Both the position numbers and the translations under genes were made by a program. A DNA stretch of 38,423 nucleotides from a virus. The stretch's first letter is position 1, and every line of letters starts with the position of its first letter. Below are positions 28,671 to 37,844 of this stretch, piece after piece. The notes beneath the pieces were generated by a model that was not told the origin of the DNA, did no database searches, and saw only the letters and a list, made by a program, of their open reading frames with translations. The DNA is taken from positions 1 through 38,423 of IMG/VR virus record IMGVR_UViG_3300047560_000427, one strand, 5' to 3'.

Positions 28671-29828
28671 TTAAGCCAAATAGCGCTGTACTTGTGCGCT
28701 TGGGCGAGTAGTTGTAACGGCTGCGCCTGTGGGCGAAACCGCTGCCAACACTGCAACACCTGCTGGGTTGCGCACAATGAGCGTGCCTTCGAGGATGTAT
28801 TGGTCCAAAGAAGCGTCAGCGTTAGAGAACACTTCGTTGTTAGGACCCAGTTCGCGCAAGCTACCCCATTGAATCACATCAGGATTCAGGAACAGTGCAG
28901 AAGTGTTGTCCGAACCAGTTTGATCCATCACCCAGCTATCGTCGATTTGGTAGGTGTAGTTGAAGTCACCTTCGTATGTCGAGATAGTGTCGCCTTTGTC
29001 AGCGGGGTTGAAACGGTTGATGCTACGGCTAGTAGGCATCATGTCGCTGATGTGGGTACGCATCGAAGTTGGGACCACCATGTTAGTGATCTTGGCATTG
29101 AAGCGTTGTTCAGCAACAGTTACCAACTGCTTGTACAGGTAGGGGCTGAATTGCTGCAAGGTCACGCCAGAACTGAAAGTGAAATAGCCCAAACCAGCGT
29201 TAGCCAACGAACCGTTGAAAGGCACGTTAGTGTTCACAACAGAAGTTGTGTCGTTGCTGTCAGAAGCTGCCAAGTTCAGGATGGAAGTGCCATCAGTGTC
29301 GTTGCCAGAACGTGTGCCAGCAAAAGCAAACAAAGAGCCAAAACGACGACCGTTGTTAGGCGAAGAACCTTGGGTAGCAGCTTGACCAGCGTACTTGATA
29401 GAAGCACCGTCAGCGCGAACCATTTGCAGTTCAACGTCAAACATGATTTCGGTCAATTGCTTGACTTCTTGATAGGCTTGGGGGTCGCCACCAGCTTGTT
29501 CAACAGCGCGGGCAGTACCGGTAGCACCGATCACGGTTGTGAAGATCTGAGTGTAGTTACCCAAGTTAGAACGGGTGTTAGAAGCAGCAGCAGACGAATC
29601 CACAGCAGCGCCTTCCAACTTAGCGTTCAGGGCTGGAACACGGAAATAGTCGTTAGGCCAAATGTGCAGAGTCGAGTTGACTTTGCGCTTTTTGCTCATA
29701 GCCATGTTAGTGATCGGGGTACGATCTTTAACATAGTTCGACACGGTCATGTCGAGGTCTTTAACGACGATGTCGGTGGTGTAGGAACCGTTACCGTTAC
29801 CGAGTGCGGCAGAGGTGATAGTAGACAT
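28671..29828 (-). CDS. Major capsid protein, DUF5309 / SU10 type
   Basis: The N-terminus (YVKDRTPITNMAM, then STLHIWPNDYFRVPALNAKLEG) follows the DUF5309/SU10 major-capsid pattern. EQRFNAKITNMVVPTSMRTHI and FLNPDVIQWGSLREL are the expected HK97-fold spine and domain segments. The 385-aa length fits. It follows the scaffold gene. A GGAG lies close upstream, and local GC and codon bias look higher than in neighbours, as often in a highly translated gene. Confidence 0.85.
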   Translation of the reverse strand: MSTITSAALGNGNGSYTTDIVVKDLDMTVSNYVKDRTPITNMAMSKKRKVNSTLHIWPNDYFRVPALNAKLEGAAVDSSAAASNTRSNLGNYTQIFTTVIGATGTARAVEQAGGDPQAYQEVKQLTEIMFDVELQMVRADGASIKYAGQAATQGSSPNNGRRFGSLFAFAGTRSGNDTDGTSILNLAASDSNDTTSVVNTNVPFNGSLANAGLGYFTFSSGVTLQQFSPYLYKQLVTVAEQRFNAKITNMVVPTSMRTHISDMMPTSRSINRFNPADKGDTISTYEGDFNYTYQIDDSWVMDQTGSDNTSALFLNPDVIQWGSLRELGPNNEVFSNADASLDQYILEGTLIVRNPAGVAVLAAVSPTGAAVTTTRPSAQVQRYLA

Positions 29829-29841
29829 TTAAAACTCCTGT

Positions 29842-30957
29842 TTATTTACGGCGCGTCTTGTTTTGCGCCAAAAGGTTTGCCAAAAGATCTCGCGCTGCGC
29901 CTTTATCGCCAGCTTGTGCTTTTCTTTGAAGTTCAGAAGCCTTATCTTCAGGTCCGGTCTTAGCCCGAGCCGTTGGTTTAGTAGCCGCAGCCAATGAACC
30001 ACCAGCATTACGAACTTTAGGGCCTTCCCTAAATTTCATACCGTCACGGATCAACCCCAACAAGTATTCATCACTAGATACCAAATCAATGTTTGGTACA
30101 CCAGGAACAAAAGACCCACTAGCGCCTTTCCAATCCTTGGACAACTTATCACGAAGTTCGTTAAAGTTGGCCTTATTGCTCAGTTCCTTGTCAGAGAATC
30201 CCTGACGAGCTTTCTCAAGTTGCTCCTGCACGAATGCAGTGCGATGTTGATAGAACTGCTCAACTTTTGGACGGTTCGTTTGGATGAACTGGCTCTTTTC
30301 TTGGATCAACTCATCGTTCTGGCGGATAGCCGCTTCAGCTTCGCTTCGTTGAACCTCGTCAATAGCATTTGCGAGGATTTGCTTCCAAGTCTGGTTATAT
30401 CCTTGGATTTTGATCAAGTCATCAGCAGCTTGTTGAAGCTGCGGTTGAATTGTCAGTTCCAGACCAATCTGCAAACCATCAAGTTCAGCCCTACGCTTAC
30501 TTTCGTACTCTTCAAAATCAGCACGTTCGGCTTTAAGCTTACGCGCATTTTCATGGATAGCACTTCCTTGACCCAAAATAGCAGCCGCCTTGGATACTGG
30601 GATCTCCACAAAGCCGCCTTCCGCGTCCTTGTTTGGAATCCTCCACAGCATGTCAGGATTCTGCTCTGCAAACTCTAAGAAGTTGATCGAATCAGTTACA
30701 CCATCGGTGGCTTCTTCGGCTTCTGAATCTACAGTTTCTGTAGTCTCGTCAACACTACCTTCAGGTTCGGCTTCTTCTACAGGAGCCGCCTCGGGGGATT
30801 CGGTTTTCACCTCTTCTTGTCCCGCTGGTGGGGCCGTACTACCTTCGGGTTGAGACATGTTACGTCGGTTGACGGCAATCATCTCAGCGATGGCATCGGC
30901 GGGGTTAGCCGCACCAGTTTGCTCAGTGGCGGGTGCAATAGCACTTACGTCTGACAT
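29842..30957 (-). CDS. Scaffolding protein, 371 aa
   Basis: A very acidic first third (EEAEPEGSVDETTETVDSEA) leads into a long helical, coiled-coil middle (about 130-270) and a basic, Lys/Arg-rich end (AQNKTRRK). This layout, directly before the capsid gene and after the portal, is that of phage scaffolds, whose basic end binds coat subunits during prohead assembly. Sequence is poorly conserved in this class. Confidence 0.75.
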   Translation of the reverse strand: MSDVSAIAPATEQTGAANPADAIAEMIAVNRRNMSQPEGSTAPPAGQEEVKTESPEAAPVEEAEPEGSVDETTETVDSEAEEATDGVTDSINFLEFAEQNPDMLWRIPNKDAEGGFVEIPVSKAAAILGQGSAIHENARKLKAERADFEEYESKRRAELDGLQIGLELTIQPQLQQAADDLIKIQGYNQTWKQILANAIDEVQRSEAEAAIRQNDELIQEKSQFIQTNRPKVEQFYQHRTAFVQEQLEKARQGFSDKELSNKANFNELRDKLSKDWKGASGSFVPGVPNIDLVSSDEYLLGLIRDGMKFREGPKVRNAGGSLAAATKPTARAKTGPEDKASELQRKAQAGDKGAARDLLANLLAQNKTRRK

Positions 30958-30973
30958 ATCTTATCCTATTTCG

Positions 30974-31294
30974 TTAAGTTTCGGCTTTTTTCAAAGCCAC
31001 CTTAGCGAGATATTCACTCTTCTCAATGAAGTCAATGAAATCACGCACTCCAGCAACATAATATGCGTTGCCAATTCTTTTCTCATCGCTGTCGGACTCT
31101 TCAAGTCGTTCCAGCATGTTGAACCTATACAGGTTAAACATCAATGCAAAATCCTCATTACGCATCAGCCGACCAGCAGCTTCTCCGTTTTGGATTACCA
31201 GAGTTCGTCTTTCTACATGGGCCTCCTTGTAACTATCCGTTGCTTTTGTCCGACGATTAAAGTAATCCCGGATATTCTTTACTAAGCTTTTCAT
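30974..31294 (-). CDS. Hypothetical protein between portal and scaffold, 106 aa
   Basis: Helical and charged: starts MKSLVKNIRDYFNRRTKATD and carries RLMRNEDFALMFNLYRFNML and VRDFIDFIEKSEYLAKVA. No family recognised. Its place suggests a prohead assembly factor. GGAAG lies before the ATG. Confidence 0.55.
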   Translation of the reverse strand: MKSLVKNIRDYFNRRTKATDSYKEAHVERRTLVIQNGEAAGRLMRNEDFALMFNLYRFNMLERLEESDSDEKRIGNAYYVAGVRDFIDFIEKSEYLAKVALKKAET

Positions 31295-31303
31295 TGACTT
31301 CCC

Positions 31304-33475
31304 TTAATCAATCTCTACGGCGCTCAACTTGCCTCGTTTAGCAGCCATAGCTTCAAACATGTTGTCAACATCAATGTCTTCTGCTTTCTTGATATTCAAG
31401 GCAGCGACAGTCTGAGATTCTTGAGTCTTAGCATTGTTCAAGTCCACTTTAGACTTGACTTCTTGCTCTGCGATGCCAGGACCAGCAGCTTGTTTGGCTT
31501 GGAACATCTTAAATGCCTCTTCCATTGTAGGCAAGTAAGAGTCGCAATTCTTAACTCCCAAGGCATACAAAGTGTCCTCAAATGGACGACGAGCCTTGAT
31601 AAACATTTCTGGAACGCTAGGATCAAGTTGGGCAACAATGCCAGCAAACTGTTGTTGAGCTTGTGTAATCAACTGTTGACGAGTCAGGCGGTTTTCGTCC
31701 GACAAAAAGCCCAAAGCAAGATCAATGTTGATCATGTTGCGGTCAATGAAGTCAAAGTTTTCCATTGACTTGGCATCCAAGAAGCCGCCAGCGCCCGGAA
31801 GCATTGCTTCAGCCAATTGCTGCATGTTGTAGTCATCAGCGTACTGAACCATAGTCTTCCAGACGATATAAATCAAGTCTTTCAAGCCAACTGCACAATT
31901 TTTAACCATCTCATCTTGGATAAGCTGGTTTGGACCCATTGCCAATTGCAACTTGTAACCAGAGTTACCGTCCTTCATCACTTCTGGATTCAGAGTGTCA
32001 GAAGGATTGGTCATACCCAACATACGGCTTGTATCTTGGTCAAAACGATCCATTGCATCTTGGACATAAGCCAAGTTACCTTGCATTGGCTCAAACTCGT
32101 AAACGTGTTTGGTAGGATCAAACTTGCGGTCAAGGATGAACAAAGCAGACACGCCACGCTGGATTTCTTCTGCGTCGACAAACTCTGGGTTTACACCAAT
32201 ACGAGGCGTAGAAGCTTGCATTGCAAAAGCAATTTCTGCGCGATTAATGGCTGTTTTGTACTCTTGCAGGGGTACTAAACGCTCTCCTTGTGAGTAACCA
32301 AAGAAGTTGCCAACGATTGGTTTTGGAACCATCGCAGCCAAAGGAATGAAATCCACTTCCTTGATGTACAAGATGTAAGAACCCGAGTAGCAGATCTCAA
32401 TGGTCTCTTCTTCGCCATCATTGTCGATGTCGCGTTTAAGCCATGCTGTAGTCAACATGACCACACGGCTGTAACGATCAGCGCCTTGGCTGGCAATTAC
32501 GCCTTGACCTGGAACTGGAGTCGAATCACGGGCATGCAAAGCCAGATCGTTTTCCAAAGCACCAGCTTGGTAAGCACCAGCAGGACCATAAGCCGCATGA
32601 TCAGCAAACTTTTCAAGGTCAATGTACGGATACTGAGCTTTAGCCTCATGAATCGTCATTGGATCATAGAAACCACAAAAGTCTTGGTTACGGATACCAG
32701 GAATCGTTGGATTAGCAACAAAATAATGTTGCGCAACATGCTTAATTTGGATATTGGTTGAATATCCAGTTAGCTTGTACTTTGCACGATAAATGGTATT
32801 GGAACGGATTGCATCTTGGACTTCTTCACCAGTAGGCTCAACAGATGAACCTGTCTCATCGGTGACAGTTTCTTGCATAACACCTTGAAGATCTACGTCA
32901 ATCCGACGCATTTGTTGCCGTTTTGCAACAAGACCTTTCTCAGCAGCCATGATTTCAAAGGAACGCAGTTGATCGCGTGTGCCTTCGACTTCTTTGTATT
33001 GGGTAATTGGATTGCGAATTGGGGAAACCATCACAACGCCAGTTTTGTGCAGCAATGAGTCTTGCGCCCAATCACGGATGATGGAATATGAATCGTTTTT
33101 GCTGTTAATGAAGTGCAATGCCATTTTCATGGCTTGGCGTGAACCAGCTTCATCATTTTCATGCAAACGCTCAAACTCAAAGTTCACTTTGCCTTGAGGC
33201 ATCAAGCACTTTGTTATGACAGCGGTGGAATAGTCAATACCGGGGCTGACAACAGGAGCAATGTAGTCAATACCGCGAACAGGTTCAGTAGAATTAGATA
33301 CCGCAATGTTGAGGTAGTGGTAATCGGTTAATCGGTTGAGGGTGTTTTTTGCTTGAGTCAAACGAAGATAGTCAACCATCTTCAAATATGCTTCATGAGC
33401 GACCTGATATTCAATCCCTTTATTGGACGGAGGGCTTTCCAAACTCTCAACAATCAGGTTTTGTTTATCAAGCAT
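31304..33475 (-). CDS. Portal protein, P22-like size class
   Basis: With the ATG at 33475 (AAGGA upstream; an in-frame start 12 codons earlier lies inside the terminase gene) the product is about 724 aa, nearly the size of P22 gp1. Segments such as NFFGYSQGERLVPLQEYKTA, the long helical MLGMTNPSDTLNP region and a Gln/Ala-rich C-terminal helix (QQLITQAQQQFAGIVAQL) are typical of podovirus portals. It forms the dodecameric DNA channel and the docking site for TerL. It begins one base past the terminase stop. Confidence 0.85.
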   Translation of the reverse strand: MLDKQNLIVESLESPPSNKGIEYQVAHEAYLKMVDYLRLTQAKNTLNRLTDYHYLNIAVSNSTEPVRGIDYIAPVVSPGIDYSTAVITKCLMPQGKVNFEFERLHENDEAGSRQAMKMALHFINSKNDSYSIIRDWAQDSLLHKTGVVMVSPIRNPITQYKEVEGTRDQLRSFEIMAAEKGLVAKRQQMRRIDVDLQGVMQETVTDETGSSVEPTGEEVQDAIRSNTIYRAKYKLTGYSTNIQIKHVAQHYFVANPTIPGIRNQDFCGFYDPMTIHEAKAQYPYIDLEKFADHAAYGPAGAYQAGALENDLALHARDSTPVPGQGVIASQGADRYSRVVMLTTAWLKRDIDNDGEEETIEICYSGSYILYIKEVDFIPLAAMVPKPIVGNFFGYSQGERLVPLQEYKTAINRAEIAFAMQASTPRIGVNPEFVDAEEIQRGVSALFILDRKFDPTKHVYEFEPMQGNLAYVQDAMDRFDQDTSRMLGMTNPSDTLNPEVMKDGNSGYKLQLAMGPNQLIQDEMVKNCAVGLKDLIYIVWKTMVQYADDYNMQQLAEAMLPGAGGFLDAKSMENFDFIDRNMINIDLALGFLSDENRLTRQQLITQAQQQFAGIVAQLDPSVPEMFIKARRPFEDTLYALGVKNCDSYLPTMEEAFKMFQAKQAAGPGIAEQEVKSKVDLNNAKTQESQTVAALNIKKAEDIDVDNMFEAMAAKRGKLSAVEID

Positions 33476-33476
33476 T

Positions 33477-35069
33477 TTATATCCTTTGAACCTTGCCCTC
33501 AATAGGAGCAAAGCGTTTAGCTGAAAATGTATTGGCGCGGCTCACAACTGATTCACCATGACCCTGAATTAACGCCAAAACGCCAATCCGCGCAGAGTCA
33601 ATATGGTCATCAGGATCAGAAAATCGTCCAGCATCGTCAATAGCATAGTTCCGAGCCTCTTCCAAGAATTTGGTACATGATTCGTTAATCATAAACGTAC
33701 CACGTTCCATACCCATGCGCATTATATTGATTCCATACGCTTTGTGGTTTGTTACTTTACCTTGGTCGTTAGGCGGGTTGAGAATGGCCCCAGGGATACA
33801 ATTAAGCCCATAGGAATCCTCAAACACTTCACGAACCGATTGTTCAGTAAGCGTGTAACGTCCCGGTTGGCTGCCATCATGCGGAAGTGCGATAGGGACG
33901 CCTTTGGTTTCTCGGTCCAATAAATAATGGACATATTCATCCGGTACTTCCCCACTTGGGATCGTGATTTGCTTGTGTAAGTAGATAATCTCTTCAACAG
34001 GATCGCGGAAAAAGAACGAGATAACAGTCGGGTCATTTTTAATTCCTAAGTCAAAGCTAATCAAGCGTTCAAGCTTGTCGTTGTTGCGCAAGTCAAGGTC
34101 AATAGCCTTGTAAATGGGCCATTCCAACAATGGGAATACAACGCCTTTGCCAATAAGTGGAATACCTTCCATACGGCATTTCCTCTCCCAAGGCATAAAG
34201 TCCCTAGACAATTGTTCACGCTCTTCTTTGGTGAAGAATGGTTCACCCCATTCGTTCTCATAAGGAATATCGTCCCAAGTCACCCGCACATGCGAATAAC
34301 CTTCGATCTGATCCCAGAACTTTCTTACAAGTCCTGACATCCCTTTGAGGGGGGTAAATGAGCAGATAACCTGTCCGTTTCTAGCTGCTGTACGGACAAC
34401 AAGTTCTGAAAAAGTTTCATCTGGTGGCTGCTCATCAAGGACAACAAGATCAAGTTCGAAGCCTTGCAAGTGTCGAACTTGTTGAGTGTAGTTTGAGAAG
34501 TAAAGCTTGGACTTTCCACCACTAACGTGCCAGATTTCAATTGAGAGAACATTTGCTCCGTCTGATCGGTAGGATTTTTCATCAATGCACTCCCTTGGGA
34601 TAGAACCTGTCCCCAGTTTATAGCTTTGCTTAATATCATCGCAACCTAGCAGCTTAGACTGCAAAGTTTTGGCAACTTGTTCCCAGGATTCACCAGAGGC
34701 CATAGCCACAATAGGTTTATCCCACCGACGACCTTTCCAGTTATCTGGATAACGGCCTGTCAGGTGGTAAGCAGTCTCATAGGTAGAAGCGATTGTCTTG
34801 CCAGCGCGGTTGGCGGCAATCATTCCACGACGAGTACTTGTTGCACCTGTCTCAAAGAATTTCTTTTGGTACTCAAAAGGGCGAAACCATTTGAGCGTGT
34901 TGAACTGCATGTCATGAGCCAATTTGACTCGCGCCAGCATCATCTTTTTCTTTTGATCGGTAGACAAGGCATTGGCGGCACGTTTACCGCCAGCCAGCTT
35001 TACCAAATGTTTTAACGCCCGTTCCTTGTAAATAGGAAGGATGTAATCACTGGCTTCACTTTTTGCCAT
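33477..35069 (-). CDS. terL: Terminase large subunit
   Basis: Walker A is seen as IAANRAGKT (84-92), Walker B as LDLVVLDEQP with Asp212/Glu213, and the coupling motif as CSFTP (235-239). The RNase-H-like nuclease domain begins at LISFDLGI (catalytic Asp339), with a late acidic cluster at DPDDHIDSAR. The 530-aa length is normal. It translocates and cuts phage DNA at the portal. A TerS candidate lies about 1.8 kb upstream in the same operon. Confidence 0.92.
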   Translation of the reverse strand: MAKSEASDYILPIYKERALKHLVKLAGGKRAANALSTDQKKKMMLARVKLAHDMQFNTLKWFRPFEYQKKFFETGATSTRRGMIAANRAGKTIASTYETAYHLTGRYPDNWKGRRWDKPIVAMASGESWEQVAKTLQSKLLGCDDIKQSYKLGTGSIPRECIDEKSYRSDGANVLSIEIWHVSGGKSKLYFSNYTQQVRHLQGFELDLVVLDEQPPDETFSELVVRTAARNGQVICSFTPLKGMSGLVRKFWDQIEGYSHVRVTWDDIPYENEWGEPFFTKEEREQLSRDFMPWERKCRMEGIPLIGKGVVFPLLEWPIYKAIDLDLRNNDKLERLISFDLGIKNDPTVISFFFRDPVEEIIYLHKQITIPSGEVPDEYVHYLLDRETKGVPIALPHDGSQPGRYTLTEQSVREVFEDSYGLNCIPGAILNPPNDQGKVTNHKAYGINIMRMGMERGTFMINESCTKFLEEARNYAIDDAGRFSDPDDHIDSARIGVLALIQGHGESVVSRANTFSAKRFAPIEGKVQRI

Positions 35070-35244
35070 ACTTGTCCCGAATGTCCAACATTATGCTTGC
35101 CGTGTTTGCAAGATAAAAGACTTCTTCAGGAGTAAGACGCATCGTGCCTTGGAGATCTTTTTGGAGCCACTCCAAGGTTTTCCGAGCGCATACTTCTGCC
35201 TGTCCAGACAGCTTTTGCTGGAATATTGCAGAGTAGTCTTCCAT
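35056..35244 (-). CDS. Small helical protein before TerL, 62 aa
   Basis: Starts MEDYSAIFQQKLSGQAEVCA and contains RLTPEEVFYLANTASIML. No family recognised. It overlaps TerL by 14 bases and its upstream neighbour as TAATG. A packaging accessory role is possible. Confidence 0.55.
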   Translation of the reverse strand: MEDYSAIFQQKLSGQAEVCARKTLEWLQKDLQGTMRLTPEEVFYLANTASIMLDIRDKYGKK

Positions 35245-35525
35245 TATTTTCGTTTAAAAATTTCTTCGGCTAAAAGATATCCCTCAAGAGGCCAAGCTTT
35301 ATTAATGGCATCTTCATAGGCATATTTTTCACCAAGAGCTTTATTAAACTTTGCTGGATCAATGCATGCGCTTGTACCAAGAATAACGTAACCGTTTTCC
35401 ATGAACAATTGGCAAATAGTTGTTGTGCAATCAGGAAGAATAATAAATGTTGTTTTCTTTACTTTTTCTGTAATGTCGTTCAATGACACGACAGTGCGCT
35501 GCTGAGCAATTTCAGGTGTATTCAT
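35244..35525 (-). CDS. N4 gp49 / Sf6 gene 66 family protein, 93 aa
   Basis: TTICQLFMENGYVILGTSAC, then KYAYEDAINKAWPLEGYLL, fits the small phage family named after N4 gp49 and Sf6 gene 66: a strand, a GxSAC turn, then the AxxKxWPLxGYxL helix. The function of this family is not known to me. AAGGA precedes the ATG. It lies among packaging genes, although relatives are often early genes. Confidence 0.75.
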   Translation of the reverse strand: MNTPEIAQQRTVVSLNDITEKVKKTTFIILPDCTTTICQLFMENGYVILGTSACIDPAKFNKALGEKYAYEDAINKAWPLEGYLLAEEIFKRK

Positions 35526-35537
35526 TGCAATTCCTTA

Positions 35538-36179
35538 TTACGCCCAGGGGTTAGCGATGTTTTTCTCGGTGACGGTAACCATGTCGCGGTCAATCAATGA
35601 CCAAATGCCACCACCTTTTTCACCAACGCAGTAGGTGTGCAAACCACGACCAACTTCAGTGTATGTACCATCAGGACGACGCATCACTCGTTCTTCAGTA
35701 CGTGGGTCCATCCATGTGTATTTCTCAGGTACGTTTTGACCGTACTTGTTAATACGTGAACCAACAGCTTGTTGCTCCAAAGGACCCATGACTTGGTAAG
35801 TCAACAAACCGTTTTCATACTTGCGGAAAGTAATATGAACTTTGCGGTCAGACTGTGGATCAAGTGGATGAGGCATGTTAGTCGCACCAAACTGGTGGAC
35901 CATAGAACTCTCATCTGGCAGATCAGCGCTGCGGGCAGGAAGTTTACGGATTTCATCAACAGGGATCAAATCTTTCTTTTCGACATACGGGTTTTCGTCG
36001 GTCAAAAATTCAGAAGGAATCTTCTTCCCCTCAAGTGCGTTCTTAGCTACTTGATACTGATCTTCTTTTGATTTGCCAATAAGATCTAACGCAATCTGTG
36101 TCTTATCGTACACAAACTGCGCTAGTTCTTTAGCCGTGGGTAAGTCTGCCTTTAAAGCTTCAATGTCATACGTTGCCAT
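35538..36179 (-). CDS. Hypothetical protein, 213 aa
   Basis: A helical first half (TAKELAQFVYDKTQIALDLI) is followed by a beta-rich part with HITFRKYENGLLTYQVMGPL and RRPDGTYTEVGRGLHTYCVG. I do not recognise a family. The position among head genes suggests a virion or packaging component. AAAGGA precedes the start. Confidence 0.55.
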   Translation of the reverse strand: MATYDIEALKADLPTAKELAQFVYDKTQIALDLIGKSKEDQYQVAKNALEGKKIPSEFLTDENPYVEKKDLIPVDEIRKLPARSADLPDESSMVHQFGATNMPHPLDPQSDRKVHITFRKYENGLLTYQVMGPLEQQAVGSRINKYGQNVPEKYTWMDPRTEERVMRRPDGTYTEVGRGLHTYCVGEKGGGIWSLIDRDMVTVTEKNIANPWA

Positions 36180-36188
36180 ACTTTTCCT

Positions 36189-36410
36189 TTAAACGTTCTT
36201 GGGAGATTTAATAGTCTTAAATTGACCACGTTGGTGAATATCATTAGTCTGTGGATCAGACAATGATGCGCCTACAAAAGCATTGCGCACAGCACCAGCA
36301 ATTTTGGCGCTACGGCTATGGCTTTCGGAGAACTTAGACAATTTATCGTTGATGCCTTTGGTCAAACCTTTAGACATCTGTTTGCCACCAGAGATAACTT
36401 TACCGTACAT
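36189..36410 (-). CDS. Small basic protein, 73 aa
   Basis: Gly/Lys/Ser-rich, starting MYGKVISGGKQMSKGLTKGI, predicted largely disordered with one helix (KIAGAVRNAFVGA). No family recognised; GAGG lies upstream. Similar basic character to the two neighbours suggests a group of nucleic-acid-binding or virion proteins. Confidence 0.5.
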   Translation of the reverse strand: MYGKVISGGKQMSKGLTKGINDKLSKFSESHSRSAKIAGAVRNAFVGASLSDPQTNDIHQRGQFKTIKSPKNV

Positions 36411-36417
36411 GATTGCC

Positions 36418-36702
36418 TCACTTCAGAAAGTTTTTGCGGTCAGCATTACGGTAGCTGTCGTTAGCGCCATAGCTATCAACAGGACGACTGACAGACACTT
36501 TTTGACCACGACCAGATGTAGCATCTTTGCCGGGTTTAGTAGCGCCTTGATGACCAACGCTGTAAGCAGTAGAACCTTGAGGACGGGTAACAGAAGTTAC
36601 GCCACCAGAATGTTTTGCAGTGTCTTTGGATTGATTGCCACGGCGATTAGGAGCCTGGGCCATCAGGGTAGGGGCATTGTTGCCAGAGGTGTAACCGCTC
36701 AT
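36418..36702 (-). CDS. Disordered basic protein, 94 aa
   Basis: Low complexity, rich in Gly, Ser, Asn, Lys and Arg; starts MSGYTSGNNAPTLMAQAPNR. No predicted fold. ATG 36702 overlaps the stop of the 48-aa gene as ATGA. Possibly a DNA-associated virion protein; no family recognised. Confidence 0.5.
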   Translation of the reverse strand: MSGYTSGNNAPTLMAQAPNRRGNQSKDTAKHSGGVTSVTRPQGSTAYSVGHQGATKPGKDATSGRGQKVSVSRPVDSYGANDSYRNADRKNFLK

Positions 36703-36845
36703 TTGGAACCTTTCCGTTTGTGTTCAGCGTCACGTTTTACCGCATACGCAATTGCCACCGCTTGTTTCTGAGGCTTACCAGCCTTGACTTCAGCTTTGAC
36801 ATTCGATTTAAAAGCCTTCTCAGACTTTGACTTTTTCAACGGCAT
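36699..36845 (-). CDS. Conserved basic micro-protein MPLKKSKS..., 48 aa
   Basis: ATG 36845 to TGA 36699. MPLKKSKSEKAFKSNVKAEV and GKPQKQAVAIAYAVKR match a small family widespread in phages (pattern KKGKSxK...GKPQKQAVAIA). Basic and helical, probably nucleic-acid binding; no established role. It was found only by reading the gap between larger genes. Confidence 0.7.
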   Translation of the reverse strand: MPLKKSKSEKAFKSNVKAEVKAGKPQKQAVAIAYAVKRDAEHKRKGSK

Positions 36846-36846
36846 T

Positions 36847-37332
36847 TTAGACCTTTCTTAAAGAATCAAGGAAATCATCTAACGCATCATCAGCCGACAC
36901 ATCTTCTTCTTTAACCAAGTTCTGTACGTGCTCAATAGAGATTACAGGTGCTCGACTCGATTCAAATGTAGCCAGCTTCTCTGCAATCTTAGACTTTTCT
37001 TTCAAATCTAGTTCGTCAGACTGCATAGCTTCAATCAAAACTTCCATTGCTGTCTTCAAAGGAGGCAACCCTTTTTCAATATGAGCTTCGTTTAGTTTAT
37101 TAAACAACGCGCCATATTCTGTGACACGGTTAACAATAGACTTAGGACGACCTTTGGTGTTTCGGTTGGCAGGGTCAGACAAGCCACCTGTATTTTCACG
37201 TGGAAGTTTGTCACCAGAAGCCAATCTCATTGCTTTACGTTCGGCACGTTTGATAGCCGCAATCTCACGAGCAGCAGCTTTTTCTTTTTCTGATTTAACA
37301 GTAGAACCTTCAGGTCTTATTTCGTCAAACAT
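36847..37332 (-). CDS. Terminase small subunit candidate, 161 aa
   Basis: A basic helical N-terminus contains NRNTKGRPKSIVNRVTEYGA, a GRPK-type DNA-binding patch. It is followed by MEVLIEAMQSDELDLKEKSK and IAEKLATFESSRAP, which resembles the middle helices of small-terminase-like proteins (short stretch DPDxDxxxRLxAAE...). The C-terminus is acidic (DDALDDFLDSLRKV), as needed for oligomer or TerL contacts. Position near the head of the packaging block agrees. Not certain without alignment. Confidence 0.5.
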   Translation of the reverse strand: MFDEIRPEGSTVKSEKEKAAAREIAAIKRAERKAMRLASGDKLPRENTGGLSDPANRNTKGRPKSIVNRVTEYGALFNKLNEAHIEKGLPPLKTAMEVLIEAMQSDELDLKEKSKIAEKLATFESSRAPVISIEHVQNLVKEEDVSADDALDDFLDSLRKV

Positions 37333-37844
37333 TTATAAGCCTCTTCAGTACGAATCCAAGCATAGCTGCCATTTGTTGTGAAACCACGTTTACGGTGGAT
37401 CTTCATAAAACCATCATGGTCAGCCCTGATAGATGTAGAACAAACAACAGGGATACCCCAAGTATGCGCCCATAGTATATGTTGGTCAATCATCTCATTA
37501 ACAAGGCGTACACGAGTACGTACAGGCAAACTAAGATCCAAATGGTGGAACTTTGCATTTGAAATCTCTTCATTAGAGTAGGTTGTATAACCGCCACGGT
37601 CAAACCAGCAGAACCCAAGAAGGTCGCCAGAACCGTATTCAGGAGGATCAAAGCTTCGACATACAGCAATAAACTCACGGCCTTTGTTGAACAGTTGTTC
37701 AGTAGTAGCTACAGTAACTCTGTGTCGAAACACATTACGGTCTCTAGTCAAGATGCCATCAGCTTCATGCCCAAACCAACTATCAGCCATTTCAACAATA
37801 TCGTCTATATCATGTAGGGGATGCGCAAGAGACCATTCAGTCAT
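37317..37844 (-). CDS. GNAT-type acetyltransferase-like protein, 175 aa
   Basis: LLGFCWFDRGG gives the central strands, HHLDLSLPVRTRVRLVNEMI is the acetyl-CoA-binding strand-helix region, and MKIHRKRGFTTNGSYAWIR is the GNAT-like ending. The canonical Q/RxxGxG/A loop is not clear, so activity is uncertain. GNAT-like proteins are found beside terminase genes in several short-tailed phages. The substrate is unknown. It overlaps the TerS candidate by 16 bases. Confidence 0.6.
   Translation of the reverse strand: MTEWSLAHPLHDIDDIVEMADSWFGHEADGILTRDRNVFRHRVTVATTEQLFNKGREFIAVCRSFDPPEYGSGDLLGFCWFDRGGYTTYSNEEISNAKFHHLDLSLPVRTRVRLVNEMIDQHILWAHTWGIPVVCSTSIRADHDGFMKIHRKRGFTTNGSYAWIRTEEAYKCLTK

Noticed and set aside
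28692-29963. A 423-codon plus-strand open frame opposite the capsid and scaffold genes
   Set aside because: It is antisense to the well-supported capsid gene, has no ribosome site or recognisable domain, and its Val/Ser/Arg/Cys bias is what the mirrored capsid codons would give.
31304-33511. 735-aa portal using an upstream start
   Set aside because: The upstream start lies within the terminase frame; ATG 33475 has AAGGA at good spacing and gives the P22-like length.
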